This document shows positions 25,401 to 37,767 of a stretch of 64,000 bases of DNA, piece by piece. The stretch comes from Coccinella septempunctata (Eukaryota > Arthropoda > Insecta > Coleoptera > Coccinellidae), in contig NC_058196.1 of NCBI RefSeq assembly GCF_907165205.1, positions 2,770,501 to 2,834,500 of the forward strand, in the 5' to 3' direction. The notes under the pieces were generated by a model. It searched no databases, had not been told where the DNA came from, and saw only the letters and a list, made by a program, of their open reading frames with translations. A program made the translations under genes and the position numbers. The first letter of the stretch is position 1. Every line of letters begins with the position of its first letter.

Positions 25401-28400
25401 ACACCATGATTTTCAGGCAGAGGAGCAAATAGGTCATTTTAGGGGGGGTCAAACCGCTTGCTCATTTTTGACCGAAAAACTCGAGATTTTCAAAATTGGG
25501 TTTTTGTGCTAGGTTGGAAGCCTTATCAACGCTGATAACAAAACCTGCAATCTCAAATAGATCAGACGAAAATAACAGGAGATATCGGACATTGAAATTT
25601 GCAGTTTTTGAAAAATGCCATTTCCAATATGAACATCTAAACGGAGAGAGATAGGCTTTCAGGAATGCTTGCAATAGATTCAGCGTATTCGAGAACCTAT
25701 ATCTTCATAACAATTTTAAAGATATTGGACAGTGTTCAGGAAAAAATCTAATTTATTGTTTTTCCATTTTTCATTTTCGAATTGACTTCGAGGAGCTCTC
25801 TGGAGTGCAATTCTCTATGTCCTACAACTGTTTAGTTTGGTGGAATCAACAAAGTAAGAATTGTACACTCCATATCCTAAGACAGTAGTAGGACACCATG
25901 ATTTTCAGGCAGAGGAGCCAATAAGTCATTTTAGGGGGGGTCTAACCCCTTGTTCATTATTGACCCAAAAAAATCGAAATTTTCAAAATTGAGTTTTTGT
26001 GCTAGGATAGAAGCCTTATCAACGCTGATAACAAAACCTGAAATCTCAAATAGATCAGACAAATATAACAGGTGATATCGGACATTGAAATTTGCAGTTT
26101 TTGAAAAATGCCATTTCCAAATGATCATCTAAACGGAGAGAGATAGGCTTGCAAAAATGCCTGCAATAGATTCAGCGTATTCGAGAACCTATATCATCAT
26201 AACAATTTCTAAGATACTGGACAGTGTTCAGGAAAAAATCTAATTTATTGTTTTTCCATTTTTCATTTTCGAGTTGACTTCGAGGAGCTCTCTGGAGTGC
26301 AATTCTCTATGGAATCATCAACTGCTTAGTTTGGTGAAATTAACAAAGTAAGTAGTATACACTCCATATCCTAAGACAGTAGTAGGACACCATGATTTTC
26401 AGGCAGAGGAGCAAATAGGTCATTTTAGGGGGGTCAAACCCCTTGCTCATTTTTGACCGAAAAAATCGAGATTTTCAAAATTGGATTTTTGTGCTAGGAT
26501 GGAAGCCTTATCAACGCTGATAACGAAAACTGGAATCTCAAATAGATCAGACGAATATAACAGGAGATATCGGACATTGAAATTTTCAATTTTTGAAAAA
26601 TGCCATTTCCAAATGATCATTCAAACGGAGAGAGATAGGCTTTCAGGAATGCTTGCAATAGATTCAGCGTATTCGAGAACCCATACCTTCATAACAATTT
26701 TTGAGATATTGGACAGTGTTCAGGAAAAAATCTAATTTATTGTTTTTTCATTTTCGAGTTGACTTCGAGGAGCTCTCTAGAGTGCCATTCTCTATGGAAT
26801 CATCAACTGTTTAGTTTGGTGGAATCAACAGAGTAAGTATTGTACACTTCATATCCTGAGACAGTAGTAGGACACCATGATTTTCAGGCAGAGGAGCCAA
26901 TAAGTCATTTTAGGGGGGTCTAACCCCTTGTTCATTATTGACCCAAAAAATCGAAATTTTCAAAATTGTGTTCTTGTGCTAGGATAGAAGCCTTATCAAC
27001 GCTGATAACAAAACCTGAAATCTCAAATGGATCAGACGAATATAACAGGTGATATCGGACATTGAAATTTGCAGTTTTTGAAAAATGCCATTTCCAAATG
27101 ATCATCTAAACGGAGAGAGATAGGCTTGCAAAAATGCTTGCAATAGATTCAGCGTATTCGAGAACCTATATCATCATAACAATTTTTAAGATACTGGACA
27201 GTGTTCAGGCAAAAATCTAATTTATTGTTTTTCCATTTTTCATTTTCGAATTGACTTCGAGGAGCTCTCTGGAGTGCAATTCTCTATGTCCTACAACTGT
27301 TTAGTTTGGTGGAATCAACAAAGTAAGAATTGTACACTCCATATCCTAAGACAGTAGTAGGACACCATGATTTTCAGGCAGAGGAGCCAATAAGTCATTT
27401 TAGGGGGGTCTAACCCCTTGTTCATTATTGACCCAAAAAATCGAAATTTTCAAAATTGAGTTTTTGTGCTAGGTTGGAAGCCTTATCAACGCTGATTACA
27501 AAACCTGAAATCTCAAATAGATCAGACGAATATAACAGGTGATATCGGACATCGAAATTTGCAGTTTTTGAAAAATGCCATTTCCAAATGATCATCTAAA
27601 CGGAGAGAGATAGGCTTGCAAAAATGCTTGCAATAGATTCAGCGTATTCGAGAACCTATATCATCATAACAATTTTTAAGATACTGGACAGTGTTCAGGA
27701 AAAAATCTATTTTATTGTTTTTCCATTTTTCATTTTCGAGTTGACTTCGAGGAGCTCTCTGGAGTGCAATTCTCTATGGAATCATCAACTGCTTAGTTTG
27801 GTGAAATCAACAAAGTAAGTATTGTACATTCCATATCCTAAGACAGTAGTAGGACACCATGATTTTCAGGCAGAGGAGCAAATAGGTCATTTTAGGGGGG
27901 GTCAAACCGCTTGCTCATTTTTGACCGAAAAACTCGAGATTTTCAAAATTGGGTTTTTGTGCTAGGATGGAAGCCTTATCAACGCTGATAACGAAAACTG
28001 GAATCTCAAATAGATCAGACGAATATAACAGGAGATATCGGACATTGAAATTTTCAATTTTTGAAAAATGCCATTTCCAAATGATCATTCAAACGGAGAG
28101 AGATAGGCTTTCAGGAATGCTTGCAATAGATTCAGCGTATTCGAGAACCCATACCTTCATAACAATTTTTGAGATATTGGACAGTGTTCAGGAAAAAATC
28201 TAATTTATTGTTTTTTCATTTTCGAGTTGACTTCGAGGAGCTCTCTGGAGTGCCATTCTCTATGGAATCATCAACTGTTTAGTTTGGTGGAATCAACAGA
28301 GTAAGTATTGTACACTTCATATCCTGAGACAGTAGTAGGACACCATGATTTTCAGGCAGAGGAGCCAATAAGTCATTTTAGGGGGGTCTAACCCCTTGTT

Positions 28401-29890
28401 CATTATTGACCCAAAAAATCGAAATTTTCAAAATTGTGTTCTTGTGCTAGGATAGAAGCCTTATCAACGCTGATAACAAAACCTGAAATCTCAAATGGAT
28501 CAGACGAATATAACAGGTGATATCGGACATTGAAATTTGCAGTTTTTGAAAAATGCCATTTCCAAATGATCATCTAAACGGAGAGAGATAGGCTTGCAAA
28601 AATGCTTGCAATAGATTCAGCGTATTCGAGAACCTATATCATCATAACAATTTTTAAGATACTGGACAGTGTTCAGGCAAAAATCTAATTTATTGTTTTT
28701 CCATTTTTCATTTTCGAATTGACTTCGAGGAGCTCTCTGGAGTGCAATTCTCTATGTCCTACAACTGTTTAGTTTGGTGGAATCAACAAAGTAAGAATTG
28801 TACACTCCATATCCTAAGACAGTAGTAGGACACCATGATTTTCAGGCAGAGGAGCCAATAAGTCATTTTAGGGGGGGTCTAACCCCTTGTTCATTTTTGA
28901 CCCAAAAAAATCGAAATTTTCAAAATTGAGTTTTTGTGCTAGGTTGGAAGCCTTATCAACGCTGATTACAAAACCTGAAATCTCAAATAGATCAGACGAA
29001 AATAACAGGAGATATCGGATATTGAAATTTGCAGTTTTTGAAAAATGCCATTTCCAATATGAACATCTAAACGGAGAGAGATAGGCTTTCAGGAATGCTT
29101 GCAATAGATTCAGCGTATTCGAGAACCTATATCATCATAACAATTTTTAAGATACTGGACAGTGTTCAGGAAAAAATCTAATTTATTGTTTTTCCATTTT
29201 TCATTTTCGAATTGACTTCGAGGAGCTCTCTGGAGTGCAATTCTCTATGTCCTACAACTGTTTAGTTTGGTGGAATCAACAAAGTAAGAATTGTACACTC
29301 CATATCCTAAGACAGTAGTAGGACACCATGATTTTCAGGCAGAGGAGCCAATAAGTCATTTTAGGGGGGTCTAACCCCTTGTTCATTATTGACCCAAAAA
29401 ATCGAAATTTTCAAAATTGAGTTTTTGTGCTAGGTTGGAAGCCTTATCAACGCTGATTACAAAACCTGAAATCTCAAATAGATCAGACGAATATAACAGG
29501 TGATATCGGACATCGAAATTTGCAGTTTTTGAAAAATGCCATTTCCAAATGATCATCTAAACGGAGAGAGATAGGCTTGCAAAAATGCTTGCAATAGATT
29601 CAGCGTATTCGAGAACCTATATCATCATAACAATTTTTAAGATACTGGACAGTGTTCAGGAAAAAATCTATTTTATTGTTTTTCCATTTTTCATTTTCGA
29701 GTTGACTTCGAGGAGCTCTCTGGAGTGCAATTCTCTATGGAATCATCAACTGCTTAGTTTGGTGAAATCAACAAAGTAAGTATTGTACATTCCATATCCT
29801 AAGACAGTAGTAGGACACCATGATTTTCAGGCAGAGGAGCAAATAGGTCATTTTGGGGGGGGTCAAACCGCTTGCTCATTTTTGACCGAA
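22500..29890. repeat. Nested higher-order duplications (3-, 5-, 6- and 9-monomer offsets)
   Basis: Diagnostic monomers recur at multiples of about 490 bp. The GCAATCTCAAATAG-type monomer at 22516 recurs at 25462 (2,946). The GGAATCTCAAATAG monomer at 23535 recurs at 26481 (2,946) and 27949 (4,414). The GGATATTGAAATTTG monomer at 24454 recurs at 28868 (4,414). The GACATCGAAATTTG monomer at 25171 recurs at 27624 (2,453) and 29585 (4,414). This fits successive unequal exchanges, one of which dropped a monomer. Confidence 0.85.
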
Positions 29891-29891
29891 A

Positions 29892-32800
29892 AACTCGAGA
29901 TTTTCAAAATTGGGTTTTTGTGCTAGGTTGGAAGCCTTATCAACGCTGATAACAAAACCTGAAATCTCAAATAGATCAGACGAATATAACAGGTGATATC
30001 GGACATTGAAATTTGCAGTTTTTGAAAAATGCCATTTCCAAATGATCATCTAAACGGAGAGAGATAGGCTAGCAAAAATGCTTGCAATAGATTCAGCGTA
30101 TTCGAGAACCTATATCATCATAACAATTTTTAAGATACTGGACAGTGTTCAGGAAAAAATCTAATTTATTGTTTTTCCATTTTTCATTTTCGAATTGACT
30201 TCGAGGAGCTCTCTGGAGTGCAATTCTCTATGTCCTACAACTGTTTAGTTTGGTGGAATCAACAAAGTAAGAATTGTACACTCCATATCCTAAGACAGTA
30301 GTAGGACACCATGATTTTCAGGCAGAGGAGCCAATAAGTCATTTTAGGGGGGGTCTAACCCCTTGTTCATTTTTGACCCAAAAAAAATCGAAATTTTCAA
30401 AATTGAGTTTTTGTGCTAGGATAGAAGCCTTATCAACGCTGATAACAAAACCTGAAATCTCAAATAGATCAGACGAATATAACAGGTGATATCGGACATT
30501 GAAATTTGCAGTTTTTGAAAAATGCCATTTCCAAATGATCATCTAAACGGAGAGAGATAGGCTTGCAAATATGCTTGCAATTGATTCAGCGTATTCGAGA
30601 ACTTATATCATCATAACAATTTTTAAGATACTGGACAGTGTTCAGGAAAAAATCTAATTTATTGTTTTTCCATTTTTCATTTTCGAGTTGACTTCGAGGA
30701 GCTCTCTGGAGTGCAATTCTCTATGGAATCATCAACTGCTTAGTTTGGTGAAATCAACAAAATAAGTATTGTACATTCCATATCCTAAGACAGTAGTAGG
30801 ACACCATGATTTTCAGGCAGAGGAGCAAATAGGTCATTTCAGGGGGGGTCAAACCGCTTGCTCATTTTTGACCGAAAAACTCGAGATTTTCAAAATTGGG
30901 TTTTTGTGCTAGGTTGGAAGCCTTATCAACGCTGATTACGAAACCTGAAATCTCAAATAGATCAGACGAATATAACAGGAGATATCGGACATTGAAATTT
31001 TCAGTTTTTGAAAAATGACATTTCCAATATGAACATCTAAACGGAGAGAGATAGGCTTTCAGGAATGCTTGCAATAGATTCAGCGTATTCGAGAACCTAT
31101 ATCTTCATAACAATTTTAAAGATATTGGACAGTGTTCAGGAAAAAATCTAATTCATTGTTTTTCCATTTTTCATTTTCGAATTGACTTCGAGGAGCTCTC
31201 TGGAGTGCCATTCTCTATGGAATCATCAACTGTTTAGTTTGGTGGAATCAACAGAGTAAGTATTGTACACTTCATATCCTGAGACAGTAGTGGGACACCA
31301 TGATTTTCAGGCAGAGGAGCCAATAAGTCATTTTAGGGGGGTCTAACCCCTCGTTCATTATTGACCCAAAAAATCGAAATTTTCAAAATTGAGTTTTTGT
31401 GCTAGGATAGAAGCCTTATCAACGCTGATAACAAAACCTGAAATCTCAAATAGATCAGACGAATATAACAGGTGATATCGGACATTGAAATTTGCAGTTT
31501 TTGAAAAATGCCATTTCCAAATGATCATCTAAACGGAGAGAGATAGGCTTGCAAAAATGCTTGCAATAGATTCAGCGTATTCGAGAACCTATATCATCAT
31601 AAAAATTTTTAAGATACTGGACAGTGTTCAGGAAAAAATCTAATTTATTGTTTTTCCATTTTTCATTTTCGAGTTGACTTCGAGGAGCTCTCTGGAGTGC
31701 AATTCTCTATGGAATCATAAACTGCTTAGTTTGGTGAAATCAACAAAGTAAGTATTGTACATTCCATATCCTAAGACAGTAGTAGGACACCATGATTTTC
31801 AGGCAGAGGAGCAAATAGGTCATTTTAGGGGGGGTCAAACCGCTTGCTCATTTTTGACCGAAAAACTCGAGATTTTCAAAATTGGGTTTTTGTGCTAGGT
31901 TGGAAGCCTTATCAACGCTGATTGAGAAACCTGCAATCTCAAATAGATCAGACGAAAATAACAGGAGATATCGGACATTGAAATTTGCAGTTTTTGAAAA
32001 ATGCCATTTCCAATATGAACATCTAAACGGAGAGAGATAGGCTTTCAGGAATGCTTGCAATAGATTCAGCGTATTCGAGAACCTATATCTTCATAACAAT
32101 TTTAAAGATATTGGACAGTGTTCAGGAAAAAATCTAATTTATTGTTTTTCCATTTTTCATTTTCGAATTGACTTCGAGGAGCTCTCTGGAGTGCAATTCT
32201 CTATGTCCTACAACTGTTTAGTTTGGTGGAATCAACAAAGTAAGAATTGTACACTCCATATCCTAAGACAGTAGTAGGACACCATGATTTTCAGGCAGAG
32301 GAGCCAATAAGTCATTTTAGGGGGGTCTAACCCCTTGTTCATTATTGACCCAAAAAAATCGAAATTTTCAAAATTGAGTTTTTGTGCTAGGATAGAAGCC
32401 TTATCAACGCTGATAACAAAACCTGAAATCTCAAATAGATCAGACAAATATAACAGGTGATATCGGACATTGAAATTTGCAGTTTTTGAAAAATGCCATT
32501 TCCAAATGATCATCTAAACGGAGAGAGATAGGCTTGCAAAAATGCCTGCAATAGATTCAGCGTATTCGAGAACCTATATCATCATAACAATTTCTAAGAT
32601 ACTGGACAGTGTTCAGGAAAAAATCTAATTTATTGTTTTTCCATTTTTCATTTTCGAGTTGACTTCGAGGAGCTCTCTGGAGTGCAATTCTCTATGGAAT
32701 CATCAACTGCTTAGTTTGGTGAAATTAACAAAGTAAGTAGTATACACTCCATATCCTAAGACAGTAGTAGGACACCATGATTTTCAGGCAGAGGAGCAAA

Positions 32801-35800
32801 TAGGTCATTTTAGGGGGGTCAAACCCCTTGCTCATTTTTGACCGAAAAAATCGAGATTTTCAAAATTGGATTTTTGTGCTAGGATGGAAGCCTTATCAAC
32901 GCTGATAACGAAAACTGAAATCTCAAATAGATCAGACGAATATAACAGGAGATATCGGACATTGAAATTTTCAATTTTTGAAAAATGCCATTTCCAAATG
33001 ATCATTCAAACGGAGAGAGATAGGCTTTCAGGAATGCTTGCAATAGATTCAGCGTATTCGAGAACCCATACCTTCATAACAATTTTTGAGATATTGGACA
33101 GTGTTCAGGAAAAAATCTAATTTATTGTTTTTTCATTTTCGAGTTGACTTCGAGGAGCTCTCTGGAGTGCCATTCTCTATGGAATCATCAACTGTTTAGT
33201 TTGGTGGAATCAACAGAGTAAGTATTGTACACTTCATATCCTGAGACAGTAGTAGGACACCATGATTTTCAGGCAGAGGAGCCAATAAGTCATTTTAGGG
33301 GGGTCTAACCCCTTGTTCATTATTGACCCAAAAAATCGAAATTTTCAAAATTGTGTTCTTGTGCTAGGATAGAAGCCTTATCAACGCTGATAACAAAACC
33401 TGAAATCTCAAATAGATCAGACGAATATAACAGGTGATATCGGACATTGAAATTTACAGTTTTTGAAAAATGCCATTTCCAAATGATCATCTAAACGGAG
33501 AGAGATAGGCTTGCAAAAATGCTTGCAATAGATTCAGCGTATTCGAGAATCTATATCATCATAACAATTTTTAAGATACTGGACAGTGTTCAGGAAAAAA
33601 TCTAATTTATTGTTTTTCCATTTTTCATTTTCGAATTGACTTCGAGGAGCTCTCTGGAGTGCAATTCTCTATGTCCTACAACTGTTTAGTTTGGTGGAAT
33701 CAACAAAGTAAGAATTGTACACTCCATATCCTAAGACAGTAGTAGGACACCATGATTTTCAGGCAGAGGAGCCAATAAGTCATTTTAGGGGGGGTCTAAC
33801 CCCTTGTTCATTTTTGACCCAAAAAAACCGAAATTTTCAAAATTGAGTTTTTGTGCTAGGAAAGAAGCCTTATCAACGCTGATAACAAAACCTGAAATCT
33901 CAAATGGATCAGACGAATATAACAGGTGATATCGGACATTGAAATTTGCAGTTTTTGAAAAATGCCATTTCCAAATGATCATCTAAACGGAGAGAGATAG
34001 GCTTGCAAAAATGCTTGCAATAGATTCAGCGTATTCGAGAACCTATATCATCATAACAATTTTTAAGATACTGGACAGTGTTCAGGCAAAAATCTAATTT
34101 ATTGTTTTTCCATTTTTCATTTTCGAATTGACTTCGAGGAGCTCTCTGGAGTGCAATTCTCTATGTCCTACAACTGTTTAGTTTGGTGGAATCAACAAAG
34201 TAAGAATTGTACACTCCATATCCTAAGACAGTAGTAGGACACCATGATTTTCAGGCAGAGGAGCCAATAAGTCATTTTAGGGGGGGTCTAACCCCTTGTT
34301 CATTTTTGACCCAAAAAAATCGAAATTTTCAAAATTGAGTTTTTGTGCTAGGTTGGAAGCCTTATCAACGCTGATTACAAAACCTGAAATCTCAAATAGA
34401 TCAGACGAAAATAACAGGAGATATCGGATATTGAAATTTGCAGTTTTTGAAAAATGCCATTTCCAATATGAACATCTAAACGGAGAGAGATAGGCTTTCA
34501 GGAATGCTTGCAATAGATTCAGCGTATTCGAGAACCTATATCATCATAACAATTTTTAAGATACTGGACAGTGTTCAGGAAAAAATCTAATTTATTGTTT
34601 TTCCATTTTTCATTTTCGAATTGACTTCGAGGAGCTCTCTGGAGTGCAATTCTCTATGTCCTACAACTGTTTAGTTTGGTGGAATCAACAAAGTAAGAAT
34701 TGTACACTCCATATCCTAAGACAGTAGTAGGACACCATGATTTTCAGGCAGAGGAGCCAATAAGTCATTTTAGGGGGGGTCTAACCCCTTGTTCATTTTT
34801 GACCCAAAAAAACCGAAATTTTCAAAATTGAGTTTTTGTGCTAGGAAAGAAGCCTTATCAACGCTGATAACAAAACCTGAAATCTCAAATGGATCAGACG
34901 AATATAACAGGTGATATCGGACATTGAAATTTGCAGTTTTTGAAAAATGCCATTTCCAAATGATCATCTAAACGGAGAGAGATAGGCTTGCAAAAATGCT
35001 TGCAATAGATTCAGCGTATTCGAGAACCTATATCATCATAACAATTTTTAAGATACTGGACAGTGTTCAGGCAAAAATCTAATTTATTGTTTTTCCATTT
35101 TTCATTTTCGAATTGACTTCGAGGAGCTCTCTGGAGTGCAATTCTCTATGTCCTACAACTGTTTAGTTTGGTGGAATCAACAAAGTAAGAATTGTACACT
35201 CCATATCCTAAGACAGTAGTAGGACACCATGATTTTCAGGCAGAGGAGCCAATAAGTCATTTTAGGGGGGGTCTAACCCCTTGTTCATTTTTGACCCAAA
35301 AAAACCGAAATTTTCAAAATTGAGTTTTTGTGCTAGGATAGAAGCCTTATCAACGCTGATAACAAAACCTGAAATCTCAAATAGATCAGACGAATATAAC
35401 AGGTGATATCGGACATCGAAATTTGCAGTTTTTGAAAAATGCCATTTCCAAATGATCATCTAAACGGAGAGAGATAGGCTTGCAAAAATGCTTGCAATAG
35501 ATTCAGCGTATTCGAGAACCTATATCATCATAACAATTTTTAAGATACTGTACAGTGTTCAGGAAAAAATCTAATTTATTGTTTTTCCATTTTTCATTTT
35601 CGAGTTGACTTCGAGGAGCTCTCTGGAGTGCAATTCTCTATGGAATCATCAACTGCTTAGTTTGGTGAAATCAACAAAGTAAGTATTGTACATTCCATAT
35701 CCTAAGACAGTAGTAGGACACCATGATTTTCAGGCAGAGGAGCAAATAGGTCATTTTAGGGGGGGTCAAACCGCTTGCTCATTTTTGACCGAAAAACTCG

Positions 35801-37767
35801 AGATTTTCAAAATTGGGTTTTTGTGCTAGGTTGGAAGTCTTATCAACGCTGATTACAAAACCTGAAATCTCAAATAGATCAGACGAAAATAACAGGAGAT
35901 ATCGGATATTGAAATTTGCAGTTTTTGAAAAATGCCATTTCCAATATGAACATCTAAACGGAGAGAGATAGGCTTTCAGGAATGCTTGCAATAGATTCAG
36001 CGTATTCGAGAACCTATATCTTCATAACAATTTTAAAGATATTGGACAGTGTTCAGGAAAAAATCTAATTTATTGTTTTTCCATTTTTCATTTTCGAATT
36101 GACTTCGAGGAGCTCTCTGGAGTGCAATTCTCTATGTCCTACAACTGTTTAGTTTGGTGGAATCAACAAAGTAAGAATTGTACACTCCATATCCTAAGAC
36201 AGTAGTAGGACACCATGGTTTTCAGGCAGAGGAGCCAATAAGTCATTTTAGGAGGGGTCTAACCCCTTGTTCATTTTTGACCCAAAAAAATCGAAATTTT
36301 CAAAATTGAGTTTTTGTGCTAGGATGGAAGCCTTATCAACGCTGATAACAAAACCTGAAATCTCAAATAGATCAGACGAATATAACAGGTGATATCGGAC
36401 ATTGAAATTTGCAGTTTTTGAAAAATGCCATTTCCAAATGATCATCTAAACGGAGAGAGATAGGCTTGCAAAAATGCTTGCAATAGATTCAGCGTATTCG
36501 AGAACCTATATCATCATAACAATTTTTAAGATACTGGACAGTGTTCAGGAAAAAATCTAATTTATTGTTTTTCCATTTTTCATTTTCGAGTTGACTTCGA
36601 GGAGCTCTCTGGAGTGCAATTCTCTATGGAATCATCAACTGCTTAGTTTGGTGAAATCAACAAAGTAAGTATTGTACATTCCATATCCTAAGACAGTAGT
36701 AGGACACCATGATTTTCAGGCAGAGGAGCAAATAGGTCATTTTAGGGGGGGTCAAACCGCTTGCTCATTTTTGACCGAAAAACTCGAGATTTTCAAAATT
36801 GGGTTTTTGTGCTAGGTTGGAAGCCTTATCAACGCTGATTACGAAACCTGAAATCTCAAATAGATCAGACGAATATAACAGGTGATATCGGACATTGAAA
36901 TTTTCAGTTTTTGAAAAATGCCATTTCCAATATGAACATCTAAACGGAGAGAGATAGGCTTTCGGGAATGCTTGCAGTAGATTCAGCGTATTCGAGAACC
37001 TATAACTTCATAACAATTTTCAAGATATTGGACAGTGTTCACGAAAAAATCTAATTTATTGTTTTTCCATTTTTCATTTTCGAGTTGACTTCGAGGAGCT
37101 CTCTGGAGTGCAATTCTCTATGGAATCATCAACTGCTTAGTTTGGTGAAATTAACAAAGTAAGTAGTGTACACTCCATATCCTAAGCCAGTAGTAGGACA
37201 CCATGATTTTCAGGCAGAGGAGCAAATATGTCATTTTAGGGGGGTCAAACCCCTTGCTCATTTTTGACCGAAAAAAATCGAGATTTTCAAAATTGGGTTT
37301 TTGTGCTAGGATGGAAGCCTTATTAACGCTGATAACAAAACCTGAAATCTCAAATATATCAGACGAATATAACAGGAGATATCGGACATTGAAATTTGCA
37401 GTTTTTGAAAAACGGCATTTCCAATATTAACATCTAAACGGGGAGAGATAGGCTTTCGGGAATGCTTGCAATAGATTCAGCGTATTCGAGAACCTATATC
37501 TTCATAACAATTTTTAAGATATTGGACAGTGTTCACGTAAAAATCTAATTTATTGTTTTTCCATTTTTCATTTTCGAGTTGACTTCGAGGAGCTCTCTGG
37601 AGTGCAATTCTCTATGGAATCATCAACTGTTTAGTTTGGTGGAATCAACAAAGTATGTATTGTCCACTCCATATCCTAAGACAGTAGTAGGACACCATGA
37701 TTTTCAGGCAGAGGAGCAAATAGGTCATTTTAGGGGGGTCAAACCCCTTTCTCATTTTTGACCGAAA
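29892..37767. repeat. Higher-order repeat unit A (7,876 bp, 16 monomers)
   Basis: Every distinctive variant in this block reappears 7,876 bp downstream, for example GGCTAGCAAAAATGC at 30068 and 37944, the GAATCATAAACTGC monomer near 31727 and 39603, and the CATGGTTTTCAGG variant near 36215 and 44091. Differences seen by eye are few, for example AGGAAAGAAGCC versus AGGAAGGAAGCC and TTCATAACAATTTTC versus TTCATGACAATTTTC. Confidence 0.92.

Noticed and set aside
33870..33905. CTGATAACAAAACCTGAAATC in each monomer, as a hammerhead ribozyme in the satellite
   Set aside because: The core would need CTGATGA. Here it is CTGATAA, there is no stem-II hairpin before GAAA, and no pairing partner for stem I.
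33785..33982. Recurring 65-94 residue minus-strand frames (MIIWKWHFSKTANF..., MQAFLKAYLSPF...) in nearly every satellite monomer, as possible small genes
   Set aside because: They lie at the same place in each monomer and recur only because the monomer is repeated. Many monomers break them, overlapping plus-strand frames are equally open, and no known domain or signal is visible.
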